Shown one piece after another: positions 7,748 through 16,835 of a stretch of 64,000 nt of DNA; positions within the stretch are counted from its first letter, which is position 1, and each line of letters starts with the position of its first letter. The stretch is from the NCBI RefSeq assembly GCF_002085925.2, contig NZ_CP053562.1:2212001-2276000 (forward strand), given 5' to 3'. Under the pieces are notes generated by a model. It worked only from the letters and a program-made list of their open reading frames with translations. It was not told the DNA's origin and did not search any database. This DNA is from Thioclava electrotropha. Lineage in GTDB: Bacteria; Pseudomonadota; Alphaproteobacteria; Rhodobacterales; Rhodobacteraceae. A program made the translations under genes and the position numbers.

Positions 7748-8650
7748 ATGAGCGAATCCAGACCTGATATTCTGTGCATCGGTTCGGTCCTGTGGGACAT
7801 CATCGGCCGCGCCTCGGTGCATATGCATGAAGGCTCCGACGTGCCGGGGCGGATCGAGCGGCTGCCCGGTGGGGTCGCGATGAATATCGCGATGACGCTG
7901 CGCCGCTATGGGCTGAAACCTGCGGTGCTGACCGCACTGGGGCGCGACAGTCAGGGCAACGACCTGATCCAGTCAGCCGAGGTGCTGGGCGTCGATTGCA
8001 ACTATCTGTATCGCTCCGAGGATCTGCCGACCGACCGCTATATGGCGATCGAGGGCGCGAACGGGCTGATTGCGGCCATTGCGGATGCGCATTCGCTGGA
8101 GGCTGCGGGCGAGAAAATCCTCGCGCCGCTCGCGGATGGGCGGCTCGGCACGGAAAACGAGCCATGGACCGGCGCCATCGCGCTCGACGGCAATCTCACC
8201 GAGGCACTTCTGAGCCAGATCGCGCATTCGCCGCTTTTCGCCAAGGCCGATCTGCGCGTGGCCCCCGCCAGCCCCGGCAAGGCGGAACGGCTGACGCCGC
8301 TTCTGGCCCATCCGGCGGCGACGCTTTACGTCAATCTCGAAGAGGCGGGCATCCTGTGTCAGGGCAGTTTCGACAGCGCTGAACATGCCGCCGAGACCCT
8401 GCTGGAGCGCGGCGCGCAACGCGTGCTGGTGACCGATGGCGGCAAGGCTGCCGCCGACGGCAGCGCTGCGGCGGGCAACGTGATTTCCTCCGCGCCGCCC
8501 CCTGTCCTCGTGACCCGCGTGACTGGCGCGGGCGATACTTTCATGGCCGCACATCTCGTGGCCGAACAGCGCGGCGCGAACCGCATGGAGGCGCTCGAGA
8601 GCGCCCTGACCGCCGCCGCGCGCTATGTTTCCGGAGAACTCGCCACATGA
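7748..8650 (+). CDS. psuK: PfkB-family sugar kinase, probable pseudouridine kinase
   Basis: The 300-residue protein has PfkB-family features: an N-terminal substrate region (GGVAMNIAMTLRRYGLKPAVLTALGRDSQGND) and the C-terminal anion-hole/catalytic motif TGAGDTFMAA. It overlaps psuG by four bases (ATGA), so the two are translationally coupled. That context makes pseudouridine kinase (pseudouridine to its 5'-phosphate) the most likely activity; sequence alone would only support a PfkB nucleoside/sugar kinase. Confidence 0.85.
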   Translation: MSESRPDILCIGSVLWDIIGRASVHMHEGSDVPGRIERLPGGVAMNIAMTLRRYGLKPAVLTALGRDSQGNDLIQSAEVLGVDCNYLYRSEDLPTDRYMAIEGANGLIAAIADAHSLEAAGEKILAPLADGRLGTENEPWTGAIALDGNLTEALLSQIAHSPLFAKADLRVAPASPGKAERLTPLLAHPAATLYVNLEEAGILCQGSFDSAEHAAETLLERGAQRVLVTDGGKAAADGSAAAGNVISSAPPPVLVTRVTGAGDTFMAAHLVAEQRGANRMEALESALTAAARYVSGELAT

Positions 8651-9567
8651 CCGCTCCCCTCACCTTCGCCGCCGAAGTCGCTGACGCGAAAGCCCAAAAC
8701 CGTCCCATCGTCGCGCTGGAATCGACGATCATCACCCATGGGATGCCCTATCCGCAGAACCTCGAGACCGCGCAGGCGGTCGAGGCCGAGATCCGCAAGG
8801 CGGGCGCGGTCCCGGCCACGATCGCGGTGATGGGCGGCAAGATCCATATCGGGCTCGAGCCCGAGGAGCTGAAGGCGCTCGCGCAGACTAAGGACGCGAT
8901 GAAGGTCAGCCGCGCCGATCTTGCGGTCTGCCTTGCGAAGGGCGCGACCGGCGCGACTACCGTCGCCGCGACCATGATCTGCGCGAACCTCGCGGGCATC
9001 GACGTCTTCGCCACCGGCGGGATCGGTGGCGTGCATCGCGGCGCGGAAGACAGCTTCGATATTTCCGCCGACCTTCTGGAACTGGCGCAAACCCCGGTGA
9101 GCGTGGTCGCGGCGGGCGCCAAGGCGATCCTCGACCTGCCGAAGACGCTCGAAGTGCTGGAGACCCACGGCGTGCCGGTCATCGCTTATGGTCAGGACGC
9201 CTTCCCCGCCTTCTGGTCGCGCAATTCCGGTCTGCCCGCGCCGCTGCGCGCAGACAACGCCGCCGAGATCGCCAAATCGCAACTGGCGCGCGCGTCGCTA
9301 GGTCTGCCGGGCGGCCAGCTGATCGCGAACCCGATCCCCGAAGAGGCCGAAATTGCCCGCGAGGAAATCGTGCCGGTCATCGAACAGGCCCTGCAAGAGG
9401 CCGAGGCGCAGGGTATCGCCGCCAAGGCGGTCACGCCCTTCCTGCTGTCGCGCATCTTCGAGCTGACCGAAGGCCGCTCGCTCGAGGCCAATATCGCCCT
9501 CGTTCTGAACAATGCCCGTCTTGCTGCCGCAATCGCGGGCGAAATCATCACAGCTCGCGGCGCCTGA
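8647..9567 (+). CDS. psuG: Pseudouridine-5'-phosphate glycosidase
   Basis: The 306-residue protein is full length for the family. Signature stretches are ALESTIITHGMPYPQN near the start, TGGIGGVHRG around 118-127 and VIAYGQDAFPAFWSR around 178-192. PsuG breaks the C-C glycosidic bond of pseudouridine 5'-phosphate to give uracil and ribose 5-phosphate. With the coupled kinase upstream this forms a complete cytosolic route for pseudouridine from RNA turnover. Confidence 0.95.
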   Translation: MTAPLTFAAEVADAKAQNRPIVALESTIITHGMPYPQNLETAQAVEAEIRKAGAVPATIAVMGGKIHIGLEPEELKALAQTKDAMKVSRADLAVCLAKGATGATTVAATMICANLAGIDVFATGGIGGVHRGAEDSFDISADLLELAQTPVSVVAAGAKAILDLPKTLEVLETHGVPVIAYGQDAFPAFWSRNSGLPAPLRADNAAEIAKSQLARASLGLPGGQLIANPIPEEAEIAREEIVPVIEQALQEAEAQGIAAKAVTPFLLSRIFELTEGRSLEANIALVLNNARLAAAIAGEIITARGA

Positions 9568-9645
9568 TGCGCGGCCCATTGCTCATCGTGGCGGCGCTGC
9601 CTAGATAGCAGGCAACGCATCGCCACGAGAGGGCGCATCCAGATC

Positions 9646-10347
9646 ATGACCAAAGACGACCCCCATCCGCGCCGCCGCTCGCGTTTCGCCGCGCTGCGCG
9701 CCTCCTTCTTCACCGGGTTGATCGTCGTTGCGCCGATCGGTCTGACGATCTGGCTCATGTGGACGATGGCCGGCTGGGTCGACGGCTGGGTGCTGCCGCT
9801 GGTGCCGCCAGAGCTTCGCCCCGAACGCTATATCGGCATCAATGTGCGCGGGCTCGGCGTCATCATCTTCCTTGTCTTCACCGTGATCGTCGGCTGGCTC
9901 GCCAAGGGCTTCTTCGGGCGCACGATGCTGCGCTTCGGCGAGAGCATCGTCGACCGCCTACCCTTCGTGCGCACGGTCTATAGCGGGCTCAAGCAGATCG
10001 CGGAAACGGTGCTGAGCCAGTCCGAGGGCAAGTTCGACCGCGCCTGCATGATCGAATACCCGCGCGAGGGACTGAAAGCGGTCGCCTTCGTCTCCTCGAC
10101 CGCGAAGGGCGAAATCGCGGCCAAGGCAGAAGACGGCGATCCGTTGATCTCGGTCTTCCTGCCGACGACGCCGAACCCGACCTCGGGGTTCCTGCTCTTC
10201 GTTCCGCAATCGCAGGTGACCTATCTCGACATGTCGGTCGAGGATGCGGCGAAGCTGATCATCTCGGCCGGTCTGGTTTACCCGCAGCCGAAAGAGGCGA
10301 AACCCGCGAAGAAAACCAAGGTGAAACTTCAGTCGAACAAGGCCTGA
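9646..10347 (+). CDS. DUF502 membrane protein
   Basis: The 233-residue protein has two N-terminal membrane helices (~18-42 and ~66-86) and a soluble domain with LPFVRTVYSGLKQI and SGFLLFVPQSQVTYLDMSVEDA, typical of DUF502. Function is unknown. The basic tail (PAKKTKVKLQSNKA) is cytoplasmic-like. Its 3' end overlaps the convergent patatin gene by 19 bp. Confidence 0.85.
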   Translation: MTKDDPHPRRRSRFAALRASFFTGLIVVAPIGLTIWLMWTMAGWVDGWVLPLVPPELRPERYIGINVRGLGVIIFLVFTVIVGWLAKGFFGRTMLRFGESIVDRLPFVRTVYSGLKQIAETVLSQSEGKFDRACMIEYPREGLKAVAFVSSTAKGEIAAKAEDGDPLISVFLPTTPNPTSGFLLFVPQSQVTYLDMSVEDAAKLIISAGLVYPQPKEAKPAKKTKVKLQSNKA

Positions 10348-11366
10348 AGATCGGTCGACGCCTCTTTGCCGATCTTGTCGGCATGGGCGTCGAGCCAACG
10401 ATCCGCCGCCGCCCGGCCCGCCAGTTTCAGCTTCGCGAGCATCCCCCATTCGGGCAGGATCTTCGACTTCGCGCTCAATTCGCTCATGACGTCGTCATCG
10501 GCGATCATATGGATCAGCACATCCTTCATCGCCCCTTCGGGCAGCCGGTCCTCGCGGATCAGCCGATGCACGAAATTGATCGCTCGCAATTCGCGCAGCA
10601 GCGAGGAGTTGAAGCTGATCTCGTTGACCCGCTCGTCGATCTGCGCGGGCGTTTTCGGGATCTCGTCGCGCCAGAGCGGGTTGATCGAAATCACCACCAC
10701 GTCGCGCGGATAAGCCGGTTCGAACAGCGGGAAAAGCGGCGGATTACCGGTATAGCCGCCATCCCAATAGGCCTCTGTGCGGCCAGTTTTCGGGTCCTCG
10801 ATCTCGACCGCCTGGAAAATCTCCGGCAGACAGGCGGAGGCGAGAATGGCATCCGCGGTAATCTCTTCACCCGTGAAGACGCGGATCTTGCCGGTGCGCA
10901 CATTAGTGGCCGAGACATGCAGCCGCGGTCCCTCGCTCGCGCAGACATCGCGATAGCGAAACCGCTCGACCACCGAACTCAGCGGATTGACGTAGAACGG
11001 CCCCGCGTCATAGGGCGAGAAGACCCGCGACATGCCGTCGATGAAGGCCGCCGGCGTGAAGGCGTCGAACCAGCGCGTCAGCGCCTCGGTGCCGGGCAGT
11101 TGCGCAGGCATCAGCCGCTCGAGCCGCAGATCGACGCTTTCGGCGACTTGGCTCCAAAGCTCATCCAGAGATGCGCGCGCCCCTTGGCGACCGGCACGGG
11201 CATAGCCTGCCTTGAACGCAGCCCCGTTCAGCGCCCCGGCCGAGGTGCCCGAGATCGCTGCGTAGTCCAGCCACTCTTCATCCAGAAAACGGTCAAGTAC
11301 GCCCCAAGTGAACGCGCCATGCGCGCCCCCACCTTGCAATGCGAGGTTAATGCTCTTGCGGTTCAT
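10329..11366 (-). CDS. Patatin-like phospholipase
   Basis: The 345-residue protein has the full patatin signature: oxyanion-hole GGGAHGAF (12-19), nucleophile elbow GTSAG (~40-44) and the Asp of the Ser-Asp dyad in YWDGGYTGNPP. It should be a serine lipid hydrolase, cytoplasmic or membrane-associated, with no signal peptide. A palindrome resembling the PhaR box of PHB-accumulating alphaproteobacteria lies 43 bp upstream of the start. That suggests, but does not prove, a link to granule metabolism. Confidence 0.9.
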   Translation of the reverse strand: MNRKSINLALQGGGAHGAFTWGVLDRFLDEEWLDYAAISGTSAGALNGAAFKAGYARAGRQGARASLDELWSQVAESVDLRLERLMPAQLPGTEALTRWFDAFTPAAFIDGMSRVFSPYDAGPFYVNPLSSVVERFRYRDVCASEGPRLHVSATNVRTGKIRVFTGEEITADAILASACLPEIFQAVEIEDPKTGRTEAYWDGGYTGNPPLFPLFEPAYPRDVVVISINPLWRDEIPKTPAQIDERVNEISFNSSLLRELRAINFVHRLIREDRLPEGAMKDVLIHMIADDDVMSELSAKSKILPEWGMLAKLKLAGRAAADRWLDAHADKIGKEASTDLQALFD

Positions 11367-11408
11367 CGGCTCGGCCCTTTCGCTGCCTGCCTCCCTGCCG
11401 CAGAGTTA

Positions 11409-11423
11409 TGCTGCATCGCAGCA
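11409..11423. promoter_or_regulatory. PhaR-type palindrome upstream of patatin gene
   Basis: TGCTGC-ATC-GCAGCA is a perfect 15-bp palindrome that fits CTGC-N3-GCAG, the motif reported for the PHB regulator PhaR of Paracoccus denitrificans and relatives. It is placed to control the minus-strand patatin gene starting at 11366. The regulator gene is not in the window. Confidence 0.5.
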
Positions 11424-11452
11424 AAAGCAAGTCCCCTCGCCGAGCGGCGCCC

Positions 11453-12673
11453 TTAGCCTAGCAGATCGTGGCACAATTCGAGCGCGGAAATCAGCGCATC
11501 GGCCTCTTCGCGGGTGTTGTACATCCCGAAAGACGCACGCGCCGTGGCCGTGACCCCAAGCCATTCCATCAGCGGCCCGGTGCAATGCTGCCCCGCGCGC
11601 ACCGCGACGCCCCGCTTGTCGAGGATGGTCGAGATGTCATGCGGATGGGCGGGACCGTTCAGCGTGAGCGAGAAGATCGCGCCCTTATCCGCCGCCGTGC
11701 CATGCTGGTTGAGCCAGTTCAGCCCGTTCAGTTTCTCGGCAGTGTAGTCGCGCAGATCGCGCTCATGCTCGGCGATATTCTCCATCCCGATCCCCATCAG
11801 GTAATCGAGCGCGACACCCATGCCGATCTGCTGCACGATGCCGGGCGTGCCCGCCTCGAACTTCATCGGCGGCGTATTGTAGATCACCGTGTTGCGGGTG
11901 ACGGTGTCGATCATGTCGCCGCCGCCAAGGAAGGGACGCATCTCCAGCATCCGGTCGCGACGGATGAAGAGCGCCCCGGAACCGCTTGGCCCGTATAGCT
12001 TATGTCCGGTGATGACGTAGAAATCGCAGCCCAGATCATCGACATCGACGGGGCCATGCACCGCCGCCTGCGAGCCATCCACCAGCGTCGCGATCCCGCG
12101 CGTCCGTGCAGCCTGCGCGATCGGTTTTACATCGACCCGTGTGCCCAGCACGTTCGACATATGGGTGATCGCGATCAGCTTGGTGCGCGGCGTGATCGCC
12201 TCCAGCACCTTCTCGGGCGGCAGCGAACCGTCCGCCTCGGGCTCCACCCAGACCAGCTTCACGCCCTGCCGCTCGCGCAGGAAATGCCACGGCACGATAT
12301 TGGCGTGGTGCTCCATGACCGACAGGATGATCTCGTCGCCCGGCTCGAGGTTCGGCGCGCCCCAGGCGTAGCTGACGAGGTTGATCCCCTCGGTCGAGCC
12401 GGTGGTGAACACGATCTGCTCTTCATCGGCGACATGCAGGAAACGCGCGACGATCCCGCGCACGCTCTCGTATTTCTCGGTCGCGATATTGGACAGCGTG
12501 TGGAGCCCGCGATGCACGTTGGAATAGTCGTGCTCATACATCCGGGTCATTGCATCGATCACAACGCGCGGCTTTTGCGCCGAGGCCCCGTTATCGAGGT
12601 AAACCAATGGCTTGCCGTTCACTTCTCGCGTCAGGATCGGGAAATCCGCGCGGATTTTTTCGATATCATACAT
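11453..12673 (-). CDS. sufS: Cysteine desulfurase SufS
   Basis: The 406-residue class II cysteine desulfurase has YLDNGASAQKP near the start, the PLP-lysine region VITGHKLYGPSG and the active-site cysteine C364 (RAGQHCTGPLMEW). SufS mobilises sulfane sulfur from L-cysteine for SufBCD. It is the last gene of the minus-strand operon that starts with iscR, 8 bp after a Yip1-type gene. No sufE or sufU partner lies beside it. Confidence 0.95.
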   Translation of the reverse strand: MYDIEKIRADFPILTREVNGKPLVYLDNGASAQKPRVVIDAMTRMYEHDYSNVHRGLHTLSNIATEKYESVRGIVARFLHVADEEQIVFTTGSTEGINLVSYAWGAPNLEPGDEIILSVMEHHANIVPWHFLRERQGVKLVWVEPEADGSLPPEKVLEAITPRTKLIAITHMSNVLGTRVDVKPIAQAARTRGIATLVDGSQAAVHGPVDVDDLGCDFYVITGHKLYGPSGSGALFIRRDRMLEMRPFLGGGDMIDTVTRNTVIYNTPPMKFEAGTPGIVQQIGMGVALDYLMGIGMENIAEHERDLRDYTAEKLNGLNWLNQHGTAADKGAIFSLTLNGPAHPHDISTILDKRGVAVRAGQHCTGPLMEWLGVTATARASFGMYNTREEADALISALELCHDLLG

Positions 12674-12681
12674 GGAGCACC

Positions 12682-13275
12682 TCAGAGTGACGCGGGGTCT
12701 GCGGGCATTTGCACGAGGCCGGTCGACACCAGCACGATCCCCGCGATCATCGCCGAGCCCAGAAAGGTCAGGATAACCCCGAAGCCGGTCGCCACGGGGT
12801 TTTCGAACCCGTGCAGAACCATCGTGAACTGCACCAGCAAGTAGAACATCAGCGCCACCAGCAGCACCGACATCAGCGTGGCCGAGATCGGGAAGAAGAC
12901 CATCAGCACGACCTGAATCATCTGACCGATCATCAGAACGAATTCGATCCAGGTCAGAAGCAGCAGCGCATCGGAGAATTTCCCATGCCCGCCAAAGCGT
13001 TGGCCCACGAAAGACATGGCGAAAGCGCCATAGACCAGAAGCGCGCCCTGCAGCCCCACCACGGTCAGCGGCGGCGTCACCGTGCCGATATCCACCTTGG
13101 TGATGAAGCTGAAGACCAACTGCGCGAGCGTGCCGAGGATCGCGGTCATCACGACCACCAGAACCATCGCCATGAACCGCGCATTGGCGTTCAAATCCAG
13201 CCCGATCAAATCGCGCGCAACCGATTTCGGATCGGTGAAGCTACGGATAAGCCATTCTTTAAGATCGGGCTGCAT
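12682..13275 (-). CDS. YIP1-family membrane protein (second of two)
   Basis: The 197-residue protein starts MQPDLKEWLIRSFTDPKSVARDL, then has four or five hydrophobic segments, in the manner of bacterial YIP1-domain proteins. The ATG overlaps the stop of the preceding YIP1-like gene as TGATG, so translation is coupled. An earlier in-frame start at 13323 would lie deep in the upstream gene and is rejected. Its role in the suf operon is unknown. Confidence 0.75.
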   Translation of the reverse strand: MQPDLKEWLIRSFTDPKSVARDLIGLDLNANARFMAMVLVVVMTAILGTLAQLVFSFITKVDIGTVTPPLTVVGLQGALLVYGAFAMSFVGQRFGGHGKFSDALLLLTWIEFVLMIGQMIQVVLMVFFPISATLMSVLLVALMFYLLVQFTMVLHGFENPVATGFGVILTFLGSAMIAGIVLVSTGLVQMPADPASL

Positions 13276-13766
13276 CAGTTTGTTTTTCCTTCGAATTCTA
13301 CCACGCGCAACGCTGCGCCCCATAGCAGGACGAAGGCTACGGTCACAAGCGCGGAGACCAGCGAAAGTTCCGCCCCGCGCCCGATGAACCCCGCCACGAG
13401 CCCTTGCAGCAGCATCAGCGGCGAGACCGCCAGAAGCGACCAGAACAGCGCGACGCGCGCACCATACCAGCTTCCCTGCCCGCCGAGGAGCCTCAGCACA
13501 AGGTGGCTCAGTGCCGCAATCGCGTAGAAGACGGGCACGGTCGCGAGCAGCGCCAGCACCGTGCCCATCATCAGCCCGACCATCGGCTGGTCGGGCATCT
13601 CATGGGCGATCCGCGACAGCCGCGGCCATTGCGCGATGAAGATCACGGTCAGCGCCGCAAGCAGGAAGACCAGCGCGCGCGGCTCGGAGGCCGGGCGCGC
13701 GAGATGCTCGCGCATCACCACGCGCGGACGCCGATAGCTGCGCCGGATATCGTCACTCGCGGACAT
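13275..13766 (-). CDS. YIP1-family membrane protein (first of two)
   Basis: The 163-residue protein has a basic cytoplasmic N-terminus (SYRRPRVVMREHLARP) and about four membrane segments. Length, topology and position next to the other YIP1-type gene suggest YIP1 paralogues, though similarity between the two is low by eye. It lies 9 bp after sufD in the same operon and is coupled to the next gene through TGATG. Confidence 0.65.
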   Translation of the reverse strand: MSASDDIRRSYRRPRVVMREHLARPASEPRALVFLLAALTVIFIAQWPRLSRIAHEMPDQPMVGLMMGTVLALLATVPVFYAIAALSHLVLRLLGGQGSWYGARVALFWSLLAVSPLMLLQGLVAGFIGRGAELSLVSALVTVAFVLLWGAALRVVEFEGKTN

Positions 13767-13775
13767 CGCAGCGCC

Positions 13776-15053
13776 TCAGCCGCGATGGCGTGCAAGCCAC
13801 CCTTCCAACCGGGTGAGGATCGCATCGCGGAACCGCTCTTCCTCAATCTCTTCAATGGCATCAGCCACGAAGCTCAGAACCAGAAGCGCGGTAGCTTCCT
13901 CTTCCGGCACGCCGCGCGAACGCAGGTAGAAGAGCGCGGTCTCGTCGATCGCGCCAGTGGTCGAGCCGTGCGAACACTGCACGTCATCGGCGTAGATCTC
14001 AAGCTCCGGCTTGGCGAGGAACTGGCTGTTCTCGTCGAGCAGCAGCGACTGGCTGATCTGGTAGCCATCGGTCTTCTGCGCGCCCGGCTTCACGAGGATT
14101 TTGCCCTGGAAGATGCCCTCGGCGCCGTTTTTCAGCACTTTCTTGAAGACCTGACGGCTCTCGCCGCGCTCGGCCCCGTGGGTGATGAAGACGGTGTCGT
14201 CGTGGTGGAACTTGCCGGTCTTGCCATCGCCAAGGGCTGCGCCCGCGACATGGGCATTCGCGTCGTCGCCCACGATGTCGATCACGCATTCATTGCGCGT
14301 CAGCACCCCGTTCGAGGTCAGCGTGAAGCTCTTGAACAGGCCTCCTTCCGCCACGCGGGTGAAGATCGAGGTCACGGCGCGACGCTCGTGATCGCGGCCC
14401 TGCACGCGGATGTGGTGGAATTTCGCGCCCTTGGCGACGTCCACTTCCATCAGCTTGTTGAAGCGCGCACCTGCCGGGCCGTTCTCCAGAACCGTGATCT
14501 CCGCGCCCTCTTCCAGCTTCACGAGGTGATGCAGGATCGGGTCGGAAGTTTCTGATTCATGGGTGTAAATCAGGCTCACAGGTTTCTCGGCGGCACCGGT
14601 CACGCGGATCAGCACGCCATCGGTGGCCGACGCCGTGTTGAGCGCCGCGAAGGGACGTTTCACCGGGTCCTGACCGTTGGCTTCCAGCGTGCCATAGAGG
14701 CTGCTGGCCCAGTTCACGTCGGGCGCATCGGCCAGACGCAGGATCTCGACGCCGGACATCGCCAGATCGTCGGAGGCCTCAGCATCGAACACGCCATCGC
14801 GGAACACGATCTTCAGACGATCGATCTCGCCGAAGATCTCCGGCTCGTCGTCGCTGAACGGCGCTGCGGGCACCGGATCGGGCGCGATGAAATCGGTCGG
14901 ATTGGTCCAGCGCCAGTATTCGTCGCGACGGCCCGGCAGGCCCATCGCGTTCAGACGGTCCAGCGCGGCGCGGCGTTGCGGCCCGAACCCGTCGGGCAGA
15001 GAAACGCGCGCCAGCCGCGTCTCGGCGGGGGTCATTTTCTCGACTGCCGACAT
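13776..15053 (-). CDS. sufD: Fe-S assembly protein SufD
   Basis: The 425-residue protein has the SufD core, a beta-helix with ENGPAGARFNKLMEVDVAKGAKFHH-like repeats, followed by the C-terminal Suf signature (AKPELEIYADDVQCSHG and SRGVPEEEA). SufD pairs with SufB and SufC to form the SufBC2D scaffold complex. The start ATG overlaps the sufC stop as TAATG. An apparent upstream extension of this frame into sufC does not look coding. Confidence 0.95.
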   Translation of the reverse strand: MSAVEKMTPAETRLARVSLPDGFGPQRRAALDRLNAMGLPGRRDEYWRWTNPTDFIAPDPVPAAPFSDDEPEIFGEIDRLKIVFRDGVFDAEASDDLAMSGVEILRLADAPDVNWASSLYGTLEANGQDPVKRPFAALNTASATDGVLIRVTGAAEKPVSLIYTHESETSDPILHHLVKLEEGAEITVLENGPAGARFNKLMEVDVAKGAKFHHIRVQGRDHERRAVTSIFTRVAEGGLFKSFTLTSNGVLTRNECVIDIVGDDANAHVAGAALGDGKTGKFHHDDTVFITHGAERGESRQVFKKVLKNGAEGIFQGKILVKPGAQKTDGYQISQSLLLDENSQFLAKPELEIYADDVQCSHGSTTGAIDETALFYLRSRGVPEEEATALLVLSFVADAIEEIEEERFRDAILTRLEGWLARHRG

Positions 15054-15826
15054 TACGCCATCACCTCCGAGATCCCGTGTTTTGCGAGCAGGTCGGCATA
15101 GCCGTTCTTCTCGACTTCGAGGGCCAGTTCCGGTCCGCCGGTTTCGATGATGCGGCCATCCGCCATGATGTGGACGACATCGGGTTTGATGTGGTCGAGC
15201 AGGCGCTGGTAGTGGGTGATCACGAGGAAGGAGCGGCCCTCGTCGCGCAGCGCGTTCACGCCTTCGGCCACCAGACGCATCGCGTCGACGTCGAGGCCGG
15301 AGTCGGTCTCGTCGAGGATGCACATCTTCGGCTCGAGGATCGCCATCTGCAGGATTTCGTTACGCTTTTTTTCACCGCCCGAGAAGCCGACATTGACCGG
15401 ACGCTTGAGCATGTCTGCGTCGATCTTGAGCGATTTCGCCTTGCCGCGCACCAGTTTCAGGAAGTCGCCAGCCGAGATTTCCTCCTCGCCGCGCGCCTTG
15501 CGCTGCGCGTTGAGCGCGGTGCGCAGGAAGGTCATGTTGCCGACGCCGGGGATTTCCACCGGGTATTGGAACGCGAGGAACAGGCCTGCGGCCGCGCGCT
15601 CTTCGGGCTCGGAATCCAGCAGGTCGGTGTCGTTGAGATGCGCTTCGCCTTCGGTGACCTCGTAGCCGTCGCGGCCCGAGAGCACATAGGACAGCGTGGA
15701 CTTACCCGAGCCATTCGGCCCCATGATCGCATGGACCTTCCCGGACTCGACGCTCAGGTTGACGCCCTTGAGGATCTGCTTGTCCTCTTCTTCCAGTTTG
15801 ACGTGCAGGTTCTTGATATCAAGCAT
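15053..15826 (-). CDS. sufC: Fe-S assembly ATPase SufC
   Basis: The 257-residue ABC ATPase has Walker A GPNGSGKST (~36-44), ABC signature FSGGEKKR and Walker B CILDETDSGLDVDA. The NEILQM stretch after the signature is typical of SufC. It drives conformational changes of SufBD during cluster assembly. It is coupled to sufD and lies 9 bp after the YbjQ-like gene. Confidence 0.97.
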   Translation of the reverse strand: MLDIKNLHVKLEEEDKQILKGVNLSVESGKVHAIMGPNGSGKSTLSYVLSGRDGYEVTEGEAHLNDTDLLDSEPEERAAAGLFLAFQYPVEIPGVGNMTFLRTALNAQRKARGEEEISAGDFLKLVRGKAKSLKIDADMLKRPVNVGFSGGEKKRNEILQMAILEPKMCILDETDSGLDVDAMRLVAEGVNALRDEGRSFLVITHYQRLLDHIKPDVVHIMADGRIIETGGPELALEVEKNGYADLLAKHGISEVMA

Positions 15827-15835
15827 GGTTCTTCC

Positions 15836-16150
15836 TCAGGATACGGTTACAGCGGTGCCGGAGGCCGACACCATAAGCATGGATTGGCCGACGACCTCGT
15901 AGTCGAGATCGACGCCGACAACGGCATTCGCGCCCAGCTCGCGGGCGCGGTCTTCAAGCTCGCCGAGCGCCGTGGCGCGCGCGTCTTGCAATTTGGATTC
16001 GTAAGCGCCGGAGCGGCCGCCGATGATATCGGTGACCTGCGCGAAGATATCGCGGACGACATTGGCGCCCATGATGGCTTCGCCCACGACGATGCCATGA
16101 TAGGTCGCGATCGGGCGACCCTCGATGCTGGGGGTGGTGGTGACGATCAT
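15836..16150 (-). CDS. YbjQ/UPF0145 family protein
   Basis: The 104-residue protein has [26 protein letters not shown] at the N-terminus and [17 protein letters not shown] near the C-terminus, both hallmarks of the YbjQ family (also called heavy-metal-binding domain, DUF74). These proteins are small pentamer-forming cytosolic proteins of unknown function. It is embedded in the suf operon between an unknown membrane gene and sufC, so it may serve metal or cluster handling; that is inference. Confidence 0.85.
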   Translation of the reverse strand: MIVTTTPSIEGRPIATYHGIVVGEAIMGANVVRDIFAQVTDIIGGRSGAYESKLQDARATALGELEDRARELGANAVVGVDLDYEVVGQSMLMVSASGTAVTVS

Positions 16151-16202
16151 GCGCGCCCTCCCGTTTGGCGACCCGTGCGGGCCGCAGCGGGCGCGCGAAG
16201 GG

Positions 16203-16736
16203 TCAGAAGCGGATGGTGGTCTCGGCGTAGCGCAGGGTGCGCGGCTCGAATTGCGCGGTCTGCTGCTCCACCCAGTCGGGCGTGAAGGCGAGCGCCGCCA
16301 TATCCGGTTGCCAGAAGGCGATATTGTGCAGCCCCACGAAGGCCAGCGCGACGCCCAGCAGCTGCACCGCCATCAGTTTCACCGACGCCAGCCGCAGCAT
16401 CATACCCAGCCCGAAGGCGGTCAGCACTGCCGCAACCACGAGGACCAGATCCGGGTTGGAGCCCACTTTTTCGGCCAGTTCCGGCGTCAGAAAGCGCATC
16501 TTGAGCGCGGTGACGACCATCATCCCGATCGCACCGACCATCAGCGCGGGCAGGACCTTGAACACGGCCAGCCGCGAGTGACGCGGCTTGGCGATGACCT
16601 GACGCAGCATCGCGGAATCGTTGGCCACCCAGGCTTCCTGATCCCCTATATGCAGCTGAATCCGGCCCTTCGCCGATTTCCGCGTTTTCTCGATCCGCGC
16701 GAGGCGATCGTTGAAGCTGGCGCTCGATACCGTCAT
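16203..16736 (-). CDS. Hypothetical membrane protein in suf operon
   Basis: The 177-residue protein has a soluble N-terminus of ~60 residues containing a predicted helical basic stretch ([20 protein letters not shown]), then about three membrane segments and a short C-terminal tail. I do not recognise the family. The ATG at 16736 is preceded by AGGTGAGG; a GTG nine bases earlier is possible. It lies between sufB and the YbjQ-like gene on the same strand, so it is probably co-transcribed with the Suf genes. Confidence 0.65.
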   Translation of the reverse strand: MTVSSASFNDRLARIEKTRKSAKGRIQLHIGDQEAWVANDSAMLRQVIAKPRHSRLAVFKVLPALMVGAIGMMVVTALKMRFLTPELAEKVGSNPDLVLVVAAVLTAFGLGMMLRLASVKLMAVQLLGVALAFVGLHNIAFWQPDMAALAFTPDWVEQQTAQFEPRTLRYAETTIRF

Positions 16737-16835
16737 GGCCCTCACCTATCCCTTTGGACAGGTTAAGACATGCATAAGGATTATGCCCGAAATGGGGCAG
16801 ATCCTCGGCAATTTCGATATTTGCGCGCGTGCAGA

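Noticed and set aside
13275..13323. Earlier start for the second YIP1-type gene
   Set aside because: The added 16 residues (Arg-rich) lie entirely in the end of the preceding gene; the TGATG overlap at 13275 is a normal coupled start.
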